A DNA stretch of 64,000 nucleotides. Source: an uncultured Bacteroides sp. (GTDB lineage Bacteria; Bacteroidota; Bacteroidia; Bacteroidales; Bacteroidaceae). Under the pieces are notes generated by a model. It did not search any database and was not told the DNA's origin. It saw only the letters and a list, made by a program, of their open reading frames with translations. Shown one piece after another: positions 1 through 6,622 of the stretch (positions are counted from its first letter, which is position 1; each line of letters starts with the position of its first letter). Location of the stretch: NCBI RefSeq assembly GCF_905207245.1, contig NZ_CAJLKP010000007.1, positions 68,368 to 132,367 on the forward strand, in the 5' to 3' direction. A program made the translations under genes and the position numbers.

Positions 1-60
1 TGCAGTTGATGGTACTTTGGTTAGTATTTCATTTGTGCATAGATTTATTTTATTTTCCAT
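1..60 (-). CDS. possible N-terminus of a leftward gene, cut by window edge
   Basis: On the minus strand an ATG at 60-58 opens a reading frame that stays open for 20 codons to the window edge and begins MENKINLCTNEILTK. A perfect Bacteroides -7 box (TATCTTTG, minus strand, 96-89) lies about 29 nt upstream, which is a sensible distance for a promoter and short leader. The frame is too short to identify a family. It would be divergent from the AraC-type regulator that follows, a common arrangement for a regulator and its target. The call is an inference from promoter position and an open frame only. Confidence 0.45.
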   Translation of the reverse strand, partial: MENKINLCTNEILTKVPSTA

Positions 61-88
61 CACATGGCGTTTTTATGATCGTCAGTTG

Positions 89-96
89 CAAAGATA
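89..96 (-). promoter_or_regulatory. -7 box of leftward promoter
   Basis: TATCTTTG on the minus strand matches the Bacteroides -7 consensus TAnnTTTG. I see no good -33 TTTG at the usual 19-21 nt. It would drive the partial leftward gene. Confidence 0.5.
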
Positions 97-151
97 AATA
101 TTGTTTGCCGAAAATTTGAACTTATTTCATTCTTTAATTCTTGAGTTTGTT

Positions 152-159
152 TACCTTTG
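152..159 (+). promoter_or_regulatory. -7 box of AraC-type regulator promoter
   Basis: TACCTTTG matches TAnnTTTG and implies a leader of about 110 nt before the ATG at 273. That leader contains the 10-bp inverted repeat at 185-194 and 232-241. Confidence 0.5.
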
Positions 160-184
160 CTTCTGAATTTTCATTAGTTATACA

Positions 185-241
185 AATCAGAAGTTGAAAT
201 TCATTCATAAAGTATCTTCTCAATTAATTTTACTTCTGATT
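185..241. repeat. 10-bp inverted repeat in the regulator's leader
   Basis: AATCAGAAGT at 185-194 and its exact reverse complement ACTTCTGATT at 232-241 are separated by 37 nt. A related CTTCTGAATT lies at 161-170. The spacing suits either a looped operator or an RNA stem in the leader of the AraC-type gene. Function is inferred from position only. Confidence 0.45.
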
Positions 242-272
242 CGCATTAGTCAATTAAACTTGAGTAAAATAA

Positions 273-1094
273 ATGGAGGACGGAATTAATACACTGCGTT
301 ATTCGGATATCTTTTTGGCAATGTACTTCAATGAGGGAGTGAGTTGCCTGCATCGGAATCATTCACACGTGTTGGTCTATATGTATTCCGGTGAACTGGA
401 AATCAATGAACGGGGGAGAATCACCCGCTTATACAAAGGAGACTGCGCATTTATCCGCAAGGATTTCAGCGTACAGATGACGAAACAGGCGAGAGACGGT
501 GAACAATTTAAAGCTATTTTCCTGATGTTCACCACAAAATTCCTGCGTGATTTTTACAATCAGTTAGACAAAGATACAATACCCGAGGAGGCGAAACGAG
601 AGAAGGTAAGTCTTTGCAAACTACCATCCAATCGCCCCGATATTGTAAGCTTGTTCGAGTCTATGACTCCTTATTTCAATTCAAACATTCAGCCTACAGA
701 TAAGTTACTCCAATTGAAAATGACTGAGGGGCTTTATGTACTGCTCAATACCAGTAAAAACCTTTATGCTTCCATTTTTGACTTTACCGATCCTTGGAAG
801 ATTGATATTCTTGAATTTTTGGAACGAAATTACATGAATGATCTGTCAATAGAAGAAATAGCCAACTACACGGGACGCAGTCTCTCCACGTTCAAACGGG
901 ATTTCAGGAAATATAGCAATCTCTCTCCGCAGAAATGGTTGATACAACGCCGTCTTGAAGCCGCGCACGAGTTGATAAGGAGAGGTGGACGCAGAGTGTC
1001 GGAGATTTGTTTTGAAGTGGGTTTTAAAAACCTTTCTCACTTCTCGAAGATATATAAGGGAATGTATGGGGTGCCTCCGACAGAGGAGATATAA
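273..1094 (+). CDS. AraC-family transcriptional regulator
   Basis: A 273-residue protein with the usual two-part AraC layout. Residues about 1-170 look like a cupin-type sensing domain; an early HRNHSHVLVYMYSGE stretch is typical of the AraC_binding fold. Residues about 180-270 hold the double helix-turn-helix: first helix pair around LSIEEIANYTGRSLSTFKRDF, second around RRVSEICFEVGFKNLSHFSK. It should bind DNA in the cytoplasm and respond to a small molecule I cannot name. The ATG lies about 110 nt after a TAnnTTTG box and an inverted repeat that could be an operator. Targets could be the divergent gene at the left edge or the acetyltransferase downstream. Family assignment is confident; ligand unknown. 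Confidence 0.9.
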   Translation: MEDGINTLRYSDIFLAMYFNEGVSCLHRNHSHVLVYMYSGELEINERGRITRLYKGDCAFIRKDFSVQMTKQARDGEQFKAIFLMFTTKFLRDFYNQLDKDTIPEEAKREKVSLCKLPSNRPDIVSLFESMTPYFNSNIQPTDKLLQLKMTEGLYVLLNTSKNLYASIFDFTDPWKIDILEFLERNYMNDLSIEEIANYTGRSLSTFKRDFRKYSNLSPQKWLIQRRLEAAHELIRRGGRRVSEICFEVGFKNLSHFSKIYKGMYGVPPTEEI

Positions 1095-1106
1095 GAAAAT
1101 ATCGTG

Positions 1107-1141
1107 AGCCTTACAATTTTTGACGTTGCAAGGCTTTTTTA
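1107..1141 (+). terminator. intrinsic terminator after AraC-type gene
   Basis: AGCCTT at 1107-1112 pairs with AAGGCT at 1130-1135 and is followed by a run of T. It ends the regulator transcript. Confidence 0.6.
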
Positions 1142-1204
1142 TTTATGACCTTCCGAACAAAATACTTTGAGCCGTGCAACAAAGTCCATGTATCCTGTTT
1201 CACG

Positions 1205-1212
1205 TACCTTTG
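1205..1212 (+). promoter_or_regulatory. -7 box of acetyltransferase promoter; decides the start
   Basis: TACCTTTG matches TAnnTTTG. It lies downstream of an upstream in-frame ATG at 1174, so a transcript from here cannot include that codon. This favours the ATG at 1240 as the true start of the acetyltransferase. Confidence 0.55.
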
Positions 1213-1239
1213 CCGCAGAATATTAAAAACAAAGAAGCT

Positions 1240-1809
1240 ATGAACGATATTTTTGTAAAAGATTTAAGTGGTGAGATGGTTTCACCTAATGAACTGGGCT
1301 ATGACGAACTGATAACTGACATCTTCGCCACAATGAAGACCGCAACCGAAATGAATACAGGTTATCACACTCCCGAAGTAGTGCATGAATATATGGGACG
1401 TATTTTGGGTAAGGAACTGGATGCAAGTACCACTGTTCTGCCGCCACTCTACATTGATTACGGAAAGCCCGTAACTATCGGTAAGGGATGCTTCATCCAG
1501 CAATGCTGCACGTTTTTCGGACGAGGTGGAATTACGATAGGTAATGAGGTGTTTATCGGACCGAAAGTGAATCTGATTACGATTAACCATGACGTGAATC
1601 CGGAGAGCCGTAGTGCCACATACGGTCGCCCGATTGTGATTGAAGACAAGGTTTGGATAGGTATAAATTCCACGATACTACCGGGCGTTAAGATTGGTTA
1701 CGGAGCCATTGTGGGAGCCGGTAGTGTGGTGACAAAGGATGTTCCTGCGATGACAATTGTGGCCGGCAATCCTGCGCGGATCATCAAAAAGATAGAGATA
1801 ACCGGGTAG
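1240..1809 (+). CDS. hexapeptide-repeat O-acetyltransferase (LacA/Maa-like)
   Basis: A 189-residue acyltransferase of the left-handed beta-helix superfamily. The C-terminal half has the repeating hexapeptide pattern (IGKGCFIQ, ITIGNEVFIG, VIEDKVWIG, ILPGVKIG) and a central NHD, where the histidine is the expected catalytic base. The tail VVAGNPARIIKKI is typical of maltose, galactoside and nodulation acetyltransferases. It should transfer an acetyl group from acetyl-CoA to a sugar or similar hydroxyl in the cytoplasm; the acceptor is not evident. An ATG 66 nt further upstream is in frame, but a promoter box lies between the two. A bidirectional terminator separates it from the convergent gene downstream. 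Confidence 0.88.
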   Translation: MNDIFVKDLSGEMVSPNELGYDELITDIFATMKTATEMNTGYHTPEVVHEYMGRILGKELDASTTVLPPLYIDYGKPVTIGKGCFIQQCCTFFGRGGITIGNEVFIGPKVNLITINHDVNPESRSATYGRPIVIEDKVWIGINSTILPGVKIGYGAIVGAGSVVTKDVPAMTIVAGNPARIIKKIEITG

Positions 1810-1872
1810 GAGTGGAGGTCGCATTTAAAATAATCCTCTTTGGTTGTGAATTGACTATATTCTGTCATATTA

Positions 1873-1911
1873 AAAAATCCTGTACATATTAATATAACGT
1901 ACAGGATTTTT
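1873..1911. terminator. bidirectional terminator between convergent genes
   Basis: AAAAATCCTGTAC at 1873-1885 and its exact complement GTACAGGATTTTT at 1899-1911 form a 13-bp stem with A and T runs on both sides. It sits between the acetyltransferase (+) and the membrane protein (-). Confidence 0.85.
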
Positions 1912-1930
1912 CTATTGTAGCGATGAGTAT

Positions 1931-3193
1931 TTAGTGCATAATGAAATTGCGGAAAAATCGCCAGCAAGCAATGTACATGATGCCAATACCTGTAAGCAAG
2001 TAAGCTAAAATAACAATAAATACAGAGGCTTGTACTTGCGAGTAATCATCATAACGATATTTATTATCTCCGGTAATAGTATCAATGGGGTCTTGAGTAT
2101 CAAATATATAAGTGATAACTTTCGCATTTCCTACAATTTGTGCCAATGTGCCTAAAAATCCGGTTGGAGCATGAGAGCAATTAGCCACTTTATTCAGTAT
2201 AAGATATTGAGGAGCAAAAGAGGCAAAATAATAAACGGCTATTGCCCCTGCAAAAAGAATGGCAATCAAAATATCACTCATCAAATAACCCACCAATAGT
2301 GTTGCAATACCAGCGGCTACCATGACGGAATATGAACCGTCGAACAAACGTCTCTGACTATTTGTAAGGATATGTGCGTATCGCTGTAAATCAGATATTA
2401 CTTCAGGATGGGTAGAAGCTACATCTATTGCTTGACGTAAATAGTCGGCACACTTTTTATATTGCTTTTTCTTTAATACAACCAGGTATGAAGCATCGTT
2501 CGGATGATTCTGAAATACGGTTAGTTCTTGGCGTAACTTGTCAAGCAATCCTTTGGCTTGCGCATCTTCTGCCGGAGAACTTTGGGAGTCTTTTCCGTTA
2601 GAACGTCTGATTGTCGAGAAGTATTCTGAAGTGTATACCTGATCGAACTCACTTTTCTTGTTGATTATGAAAAGACTATAACCTATCATAATCACAATCA
2701 GGATCATTGCCCCCACAATACCGGTCCAATTAATAGGAGATGATGTTTCATTGTCAACTTCATTAATAATGGGGCTCTCGGCACTTGTTTCCTGATTTTG
2801 AATATCCGACTTCCTGAGTAGAAGTTTATCAGGTAAACCGTTTGCTCCGTTTGTGTTGAGTTCAATAGACTGATTGGTAGAATTATAGGTCATTTGCATT
2901 CTAAATTCTCCCATTTCAGTATCAAATACTTTTTGTAGTAAAGCATTGTTGCCTTCTACTTTAACTTCTTCTATCGAATAGTAACTGCCATCGGAAAAGG
3001 CAAATGTTCCGTAGCACAAGGCTCCATTCATATCGAATCCGTTTTCAACACTTTTCTGATACAGGTCAAGCTGGATAGTTCCGCTTTTTTCTCCTTGTTC
3101 ATACAGCCATGTACCTTTAAAAGTCTTTTGCTGTGCTGTTATCATGGTAATGCCCATGAAACAAAGGAATAATACTATGGTTATTCGTTTCAT
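1931..3193 (-). CDS. secreted/membrane protein of unknown function
   Basis: A 420-residue protein I do not recognise. It starts with a clear signal peptide (MKRITIVLFLCFMGITMITAQ). The next 120 residues are a beta-rich region with FKGTWLYEQGEKSG, reminiscent of small extracytoplasmic beta-domains. A transmembrane helix follows at about 155-177 (IVGAMILIVIMIGYSLFII). The middle part is helical and charged. Two or three further membrane helices lie near the C-terminus (around 290-330 and 390-412). It stands alone between two convergent or divergent gaps. No enzyme motif is visible. The gene is real by length, signal peptide and codon pattern; the role is unknown. Confidence 0.75.
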   Translation of the reverse strand: MKRITIVLFLCFMGITMITAQQKTFKGTWLYEQGEKSGTIQLDLYQKSVENGFDMNGALCYGTFAFSDGSYYSIEEVKVEGNNALLQKVFDTEMGEFRMQMTYNSTNQSIELNTNGANGLPDKLLLRKSDIQNQETSAESPIINEVDNETSSPINWTGIVGAMILIVIMIGYSLFIINKKSEFDQVYTSEYFSTIRRSNGKDSQSSPAEDAQAKGLLDKLRQELTVFQNHPNDASYLVVLKKKQYKKCADYLRQAIDVASTHPEVISDLQRYAHILTNSQRRLFDGSYSVMVAAGIATLLVGYLMSDILIAILFAGAIAVYYFASFAPQYLILNKVANCSHAPTGFLGTLAQIVGNAKVITYIFDTQDPIDTITGDNKYRYDDYSQVQASVFIVILAYLLTGIGIMYIACWRFFRNFIMH

Positions 3194-3429
3194 ATTACTT
3201 GTTTTTTTAGTTTTGATGTTTTCACTAATTTCTTGTTATTATTAGATACAGTTATTAGAGGGAGATTGCATCTAAGAAGGAGGGGGTTTTACATGATTCC
3301 CCGTAGGAGCATTGAATAGAATAGAGCATGAAAAGGAGAAATGCCCCCTTGCCTGTGCGTTTGTCCTGTTGGCTGTTTCCATTACAGATATAAGTATTAT
3401 ATGCCCGTCAATTCCCCAAAGCAAGCGGG

Positions 3430-3540
3430 TTATAAAATAGAAGAACGTGGGAACTGTTACTATGGCATCCATATTTCGAGGCTCTGGTAAAGCCCACCTA
3501 CGATGATAACAAGCAACAGTCCCACGCTCCATACGGATAT
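3430..3540 (-). ncRNA. candidate structured small RNA, about 105 nt
   Basis: On the minus strand, the 18-nt arm at 3529-3512 pairs with the 19-nt arm at 3461-3443. All pairs are Watson-Crick except two G-U pairs, and there is one bulge. Read on the plus strand those two positions would be C-A mismatches, so the structure itself points to minus-strand RNA. Inside the loop smaller stems are possible (GGCU with AGCC, CAUC with GAUG). A TATATTTG box (minus strand, 3552-3545) lies just upstream, and a U-rich run (UUCUUCUAUUUU) follows the closing arm, as in an intrinsic terminator. I cannot assign a known RNA family; it might belong to a repeated Bacteroides element. Confidence 0.55.
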
Positions 3541-3544
3541 ATAA

Positions 3545-3552
3545 CAAATATA
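3545..3552 (-). promoter_or_regulatory. -7 box for the candidate small RNA
   Basis: TATATTTG on the minus strand matches TAnnTTTG and sits a few nt before the stem of the candidate RNA. No -33 TTTG is visible at the usual distance. Confidence 0.45.
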
Positions 3553-3841
3553 TATATACGATGTGCGTGAGACCCGTTTACTTATTATTAACTCGTAGGT
3601 TTGAAATTTACCAGATTCCGAAATATGAGTAATAATAAAAACGTCCTCAAAAAATAAAGTGTCGCTTCTTTTTCATTAGAAGCCAACACAATACAAATAT
3701 AAAGATTTAAACATTTGTATAGATTGCATAGAACGTAAAATTACTTTTTATTAACGTAAGCATGGCTAAGTATAGCTAATCTAATCTTCTCCTTTTATAT
3801 TTAAATAATCCTCTTATTAACACCCGGAAAAAAGAATTGAT

Positions 3842-3849
3842 TATCTTTG
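3842..3849 (+). promoter_or_regulatory. -7 box of ProX-like gene promoter
   Basis: TATCTTTG matches TAnnTTTG about 80 nt before the ATG at 3931. Confidence 0.5.
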
Positions 3850-3930
3850 TAATCCTATGCCTAAGATATTCATTAAGTGCTTTAGGCTCTTAATGAAAAG
3901 AAAAATAGACCGAAAAATGAAAAGCTACCA

Positions 3931-4422
3931 ATGAAACAAGAAATCTACAATACACTTGACAGGTTAGGTATCGATTACACCCGTTTAGAACATCCTCCCA
4001 TTATGACTATGGAAGAAGGTATGACGATAGCGCAGGAATTGGGTGTTACATCCTGTAAGAATCTGTTTTTGGTCAACAAACAGAAAGAATATTTTTTGCT
4101 TCTACTTTCGGGAAATAAAAAACTATCAGCCAAAAGTATTGCAGAGCAAACAGGAAGTTCACACCTTTCTTTCGCTTCTGATGAAGATATGGAAACACTC
4201 CTTTTTACAATACCCGGAGCTGTAAGTATTCTTGGACTTATTTATGACAAAGAGAATAAGGTTAAATTATTAATTGATAAAGACGTTATCCAGGCAGATT
4301 ATATAGGCTGTCATCCATGTGAAAATACTTGTAGCCTGAAACTAAGGACAAAAGATATATTAGATGTTTTACTTCCAGCGATTAATCATGCTGATTTTGA
4401 AGAAATAAATACGGAACTATAA
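3931..4422 (+). CDS. YbaK/ProX-type aminoacyl-tRNA deacylase
   Basis: A 163-residue single-domain protein of the YbaK/EbsC superfamily, resembling the free-standing prolyl-tRNA synthetase-associated domain (ProX/PrdX). These proteins hydrolyse mischarged tRNA, classically Ala-tRNA(Pro), in the cytoplasm. Visible hallmarks are the N-terminal LGIDYTRLEHPPIMTMEEG, CKNLFLVNKQKEYFLLLL, the conserved lysine-rich KKLSAKSIA, and PGAVSILGLIYDKENKVKLLID. The length matches the family. It is a lone gene with its own promoter box. The exact tRNA substrate is not shown by the sequence. Confidence 0.88.
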   Translation: MKQEIYNTLDRLGIDYTRLEHPPIMTMEEGMTIAQELGVTSCKNLFLVNKQKEYFLLLLSGNKKLSAKSIAEQTGSSHLSFASDEDMETLLFTIPGAVSILGLIYDKENKVKLLIDKDVIQADYIGCHPCENTCSLKLRTKDILDVLLPAINHADFEEINTEL

Positions 4423-4713
4423 ATGAATGTAAATAAGCGGGGTTAAAAGAATTTTCGAAAGTATGAAAATGTTACATGGCAATGTCGGGACGGAATATAG
4501 TAAAAACGATCTATATCCGCTCAGGAGATAGCTGTAGCCCTGCCAGAAGGACGGTTTACTAACACTGGTGATTGAAGAATGTTATTTGACAAGTAATGCT
4601 TTACCTTTAAAGATATTCTGATTTAAGTGCTATCCGCATGGGATTCTATTAAATTTTACTTATTTTTGCATAGAACTTCTTGTAGAAGTAACCTTTAACC
4701 AATCGAAACTCAG
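4423..4713. other. 291-bp gap, possible gene remnant, then promoter
   Basis: The stretch 4463-4620 has uneven coding-like character but stops in all frames, for example an ATG at 4463 that meets TAG after 22 codons. It could be a decayed gene; I cannot name it. A TATTTTTG box at 4661-4668 is the likely -7 element for the regulator gene that starts at 4714. Confidence 0.35.
4661..4668 (+). promoter_or_regulatory. -7 box of SusR-like regulator promoter
   Basis: TATTTTTG matches TAnnTTTG. The surrounding TTTTACTTATTTTTGCATAG is identical to the stretch preceding the GH65 gene (20702-20720), so the two promoters share more than the consensus. Confidence 0.55.
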
Positions 4714-6372
4714 ATGAAGAAAATACTCACATTCTTATATATATTATGCTGTGTATGTATGTGTCAGCTTCATGCCGCCAACAATGTTGTAGACTCCCTC
4801 TTATCCCAACTGGACCATGTAATTCAAAACCGTCCTGTATACATCGAGCAAAAAGAAAAGAAGCTGAACGACCTGAGACGAGCCTTGAGACAACGTATCT
4901 CTGACGAAAACCGCTTTACCCTGTTGGGGGAATATCTGGATGAATACCGTTCCTACAACACCGACTCTTCGCTCTACATCTCACGCGAGAGATACCAGGT
5001 AGCCCTGCGACTGAAAAACAAGGAACATCAGGACAACGCCCTCATGAACACTGCCGAGATTATGGGTACGGCAGGCATGTATAAAGAAGCAATCGACCTG
5101 ATGCACAACGTACAAATCAATCAACTGCCGGATGAACTCCACCCATATTATTACCATATTTACCGTACCGTCTATGGCCTCATGGCCGATTACGCCGTTA
5201 CGGAACAGGAGAAAAAACTTTATGCCGAGATAACGGATAGATACCGTGATTCCCTGTTGCTGGTCAACAAAGACAATCTTTTGGTGTACACGCTGATTCA
5301 GTCCGACCAGCACAATGTGCGGGGCGAGTTCGATAAAGCCATCCAGTTATTGACCGACTATCTGGCGGGACAGATAGACAATGTGCACGATGTGGCAATC
5401 TGTGCCTACACTTTATCAGAATCATACCGCCTGAAAGAAGACACAGAAAAAGAGAAAGAGTATTTGATTCTTTCCTCCATTGCAGACATGAAGTCCGCAG
5501 TGCGCGAATATATTTCTTTGAGGAAACTGGCTGTGTTGCTCTATCAGTAAGGAGACATAGACCGTGCCTATTCATATCTGAAATTGTGTATGGACGATGC
5601 CGTGTTCTGCAACGCCCGGTTGCGTATTCTGGAAATCCTGCAAATCTTTCCCCTCATCAACGACACTTACCAGCAAAAGGCCGAAAAGCAACAGGAACAA
5701 ATGAAATGGGCGTTAGTCTCTATCAGCTTGCTGTCCATCTTCCTGCTGATTGCCATCTTCTATGTGTATAAGCAAATGAAACGCGTAGCAGCCGCACGCC
5801 ACGAAGTGATAGATGCCAACAAGCGTCTGAAAGAATTGAATGAAGAACTCCATCGCTACAATCTGCAACTGAAAGAAGCCAACCACATCATTGCCGAAAA
5901 CTCCTACCTGAAAGAGGAATACATCGGCCGCTATATGGACCAGTGTTCCGTATATCTGGAAAAGATGGACAACTATCGGCGTTCACTGGGCAAGATAGCC
6001 GCTACGGGCAAGGTAGATGAGCTATACAAAAACATCAAATCTTCCAAGTTCATAGAAGAGGAACTGAAAGAGTTTTATGCCAATTTTGATAATACCTTCT
6101 TGCAACTGTTTCCCACTTTTGTAGAAGACTTCAACACCCTGCTTGCCGAAGGGGAGCAGATTTACCCCAAGGCCAACGAACGAATGAGTACCGAACTGCG
6201 TATCTTCGCCCTTATCCGTTTGGGAATTACCGACAGTGTGAAGATTGCCCAATTCCTGCGCTATTCTGTGACTACCATTTATAATTACCGTACCAAAGTT
6301 CGCAATAAAGCTGCAGGCGACCGTGACCAACTGGAACAGGAAGTAATGAAAATAGGTAAGTCGAGAGACTAA
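4714..6372 (+). pseudogene. SusR-like PUL regulator (DUF6377 type), interrupted by an in-frame TAA
   Basis: One frame of 552 codons is broken only by TAA at 5548-5550. Part one (278 residues) has a signal peptide and a TPR-like helical sensing region; part two resumes in the same frame with GDIDRAYSYLKLCMDDA. It then has a membrane helix (WALVSISLLSIFLLIAIFYVY), a coiled coil (about 5790-5910) and a C-terminal DNA-binding region with a helix-turn-helix around KIAQFLRYSVTTIYNYRTKV. Joined, this is the normal layout of SusR-like/DUF6377 regulators that activate the adjacent susCD operon. The stop separates the sensor from the membrane and DNA-binding parts. CAA-to-TAA or GAA-to-TAA is a one-base change, and everything else is intact, so the lesion is recent, tolerated, or a sequencing error. 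Reinitiation at ATG 5587 could give a free membrane plus DNA-binding fragment. Confidence 0.85.
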
Positions 6373-6390
6373 AACCACACTTTTAAGGCA

Positions 6391-6422
6391 TATAAGTGTC
6401 TTTCTTACGCTTATATTTTTAC
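6391..6422 (+). terminator. weak hairpin after the regulator
   Basis: ATATAAG and CTTATAT form a 7-bp AT-rich stem followed by a short T run, just after the regulator's stop codon at 6372. It is a plausible but weak terminator. Confidence 0.4.
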
Positions 6423-6468
6423 TACTTTTTTGGAACAATGCATCTTCTTGATAACATTGATTATTAGT

Positions 6469-6487
6469 GTTTTATGTCTTATAAAAC
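6469..6487. promoter_or_regulatory. palindrome upstream of susC promoter
   Basis: GTTTTAT and ATAAAAC are exact complements separated by 5 nt, about 55 nt upstream of the susC -7 box. This is a position where a PUL activator could bind; the role is an inference. Confidence 0.35.
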
Positions 6488-6542
6488 GCCTGAAACTACT
6501 ACTTTTTCACTCTTTTCCCCCTTATTGCTTCCTCTTATCAGA

Positions 6543-6550
6543 TACATTTG
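6543..6550 (+). promoter_or_regulatory. -7 box of the susC-led operon
   Basis: TACATTTG matches TAnnTTTG. No -33 TTTG is present at the usual spacing, as expected for a promoter that needs an activator. It implies a leader of about 65 nt to the ATG at 6623 and argues against any start upstream of it. Confidence 0.55.
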
Positions 6551-6622
6551 CATTGTTCCTTCACAGAGGGGACAAATGTATGTGAATCTATATTTTTATT
6601 ATTAACTTTAAACTCTTATATT

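Larger units (their letters stand above)
3194..3930. other. 737-bp gap without a protein gene
   Basis: I see no credible protein gene. The gap holds a probable minus-strand structured RNA (about 3430-3540) with a -7 box, a GC-rich stretch at 3275-3420 that may extend that RNA, a small hairpin at 3666-3690 (GCTTCT/AGAAGC), an AT-rich stretch, and a TATCTTTG promoter box at 3842-3849 for the next gene. Confidence 0.6.

Noticed and set aside
1174..1239. Upstream start for the acetyltransferase
   Set aside because: A promoter -7 box (1205-1212) lies after it, and the added residues are not part of the conserved fold.
3272..3547. 91-codon open frame on the minus strand in the gap
   Set aside because: It overlaps the strong RNA stem, has no initiation context, and the stem with G-U pairs explains the sequence better as RNA.
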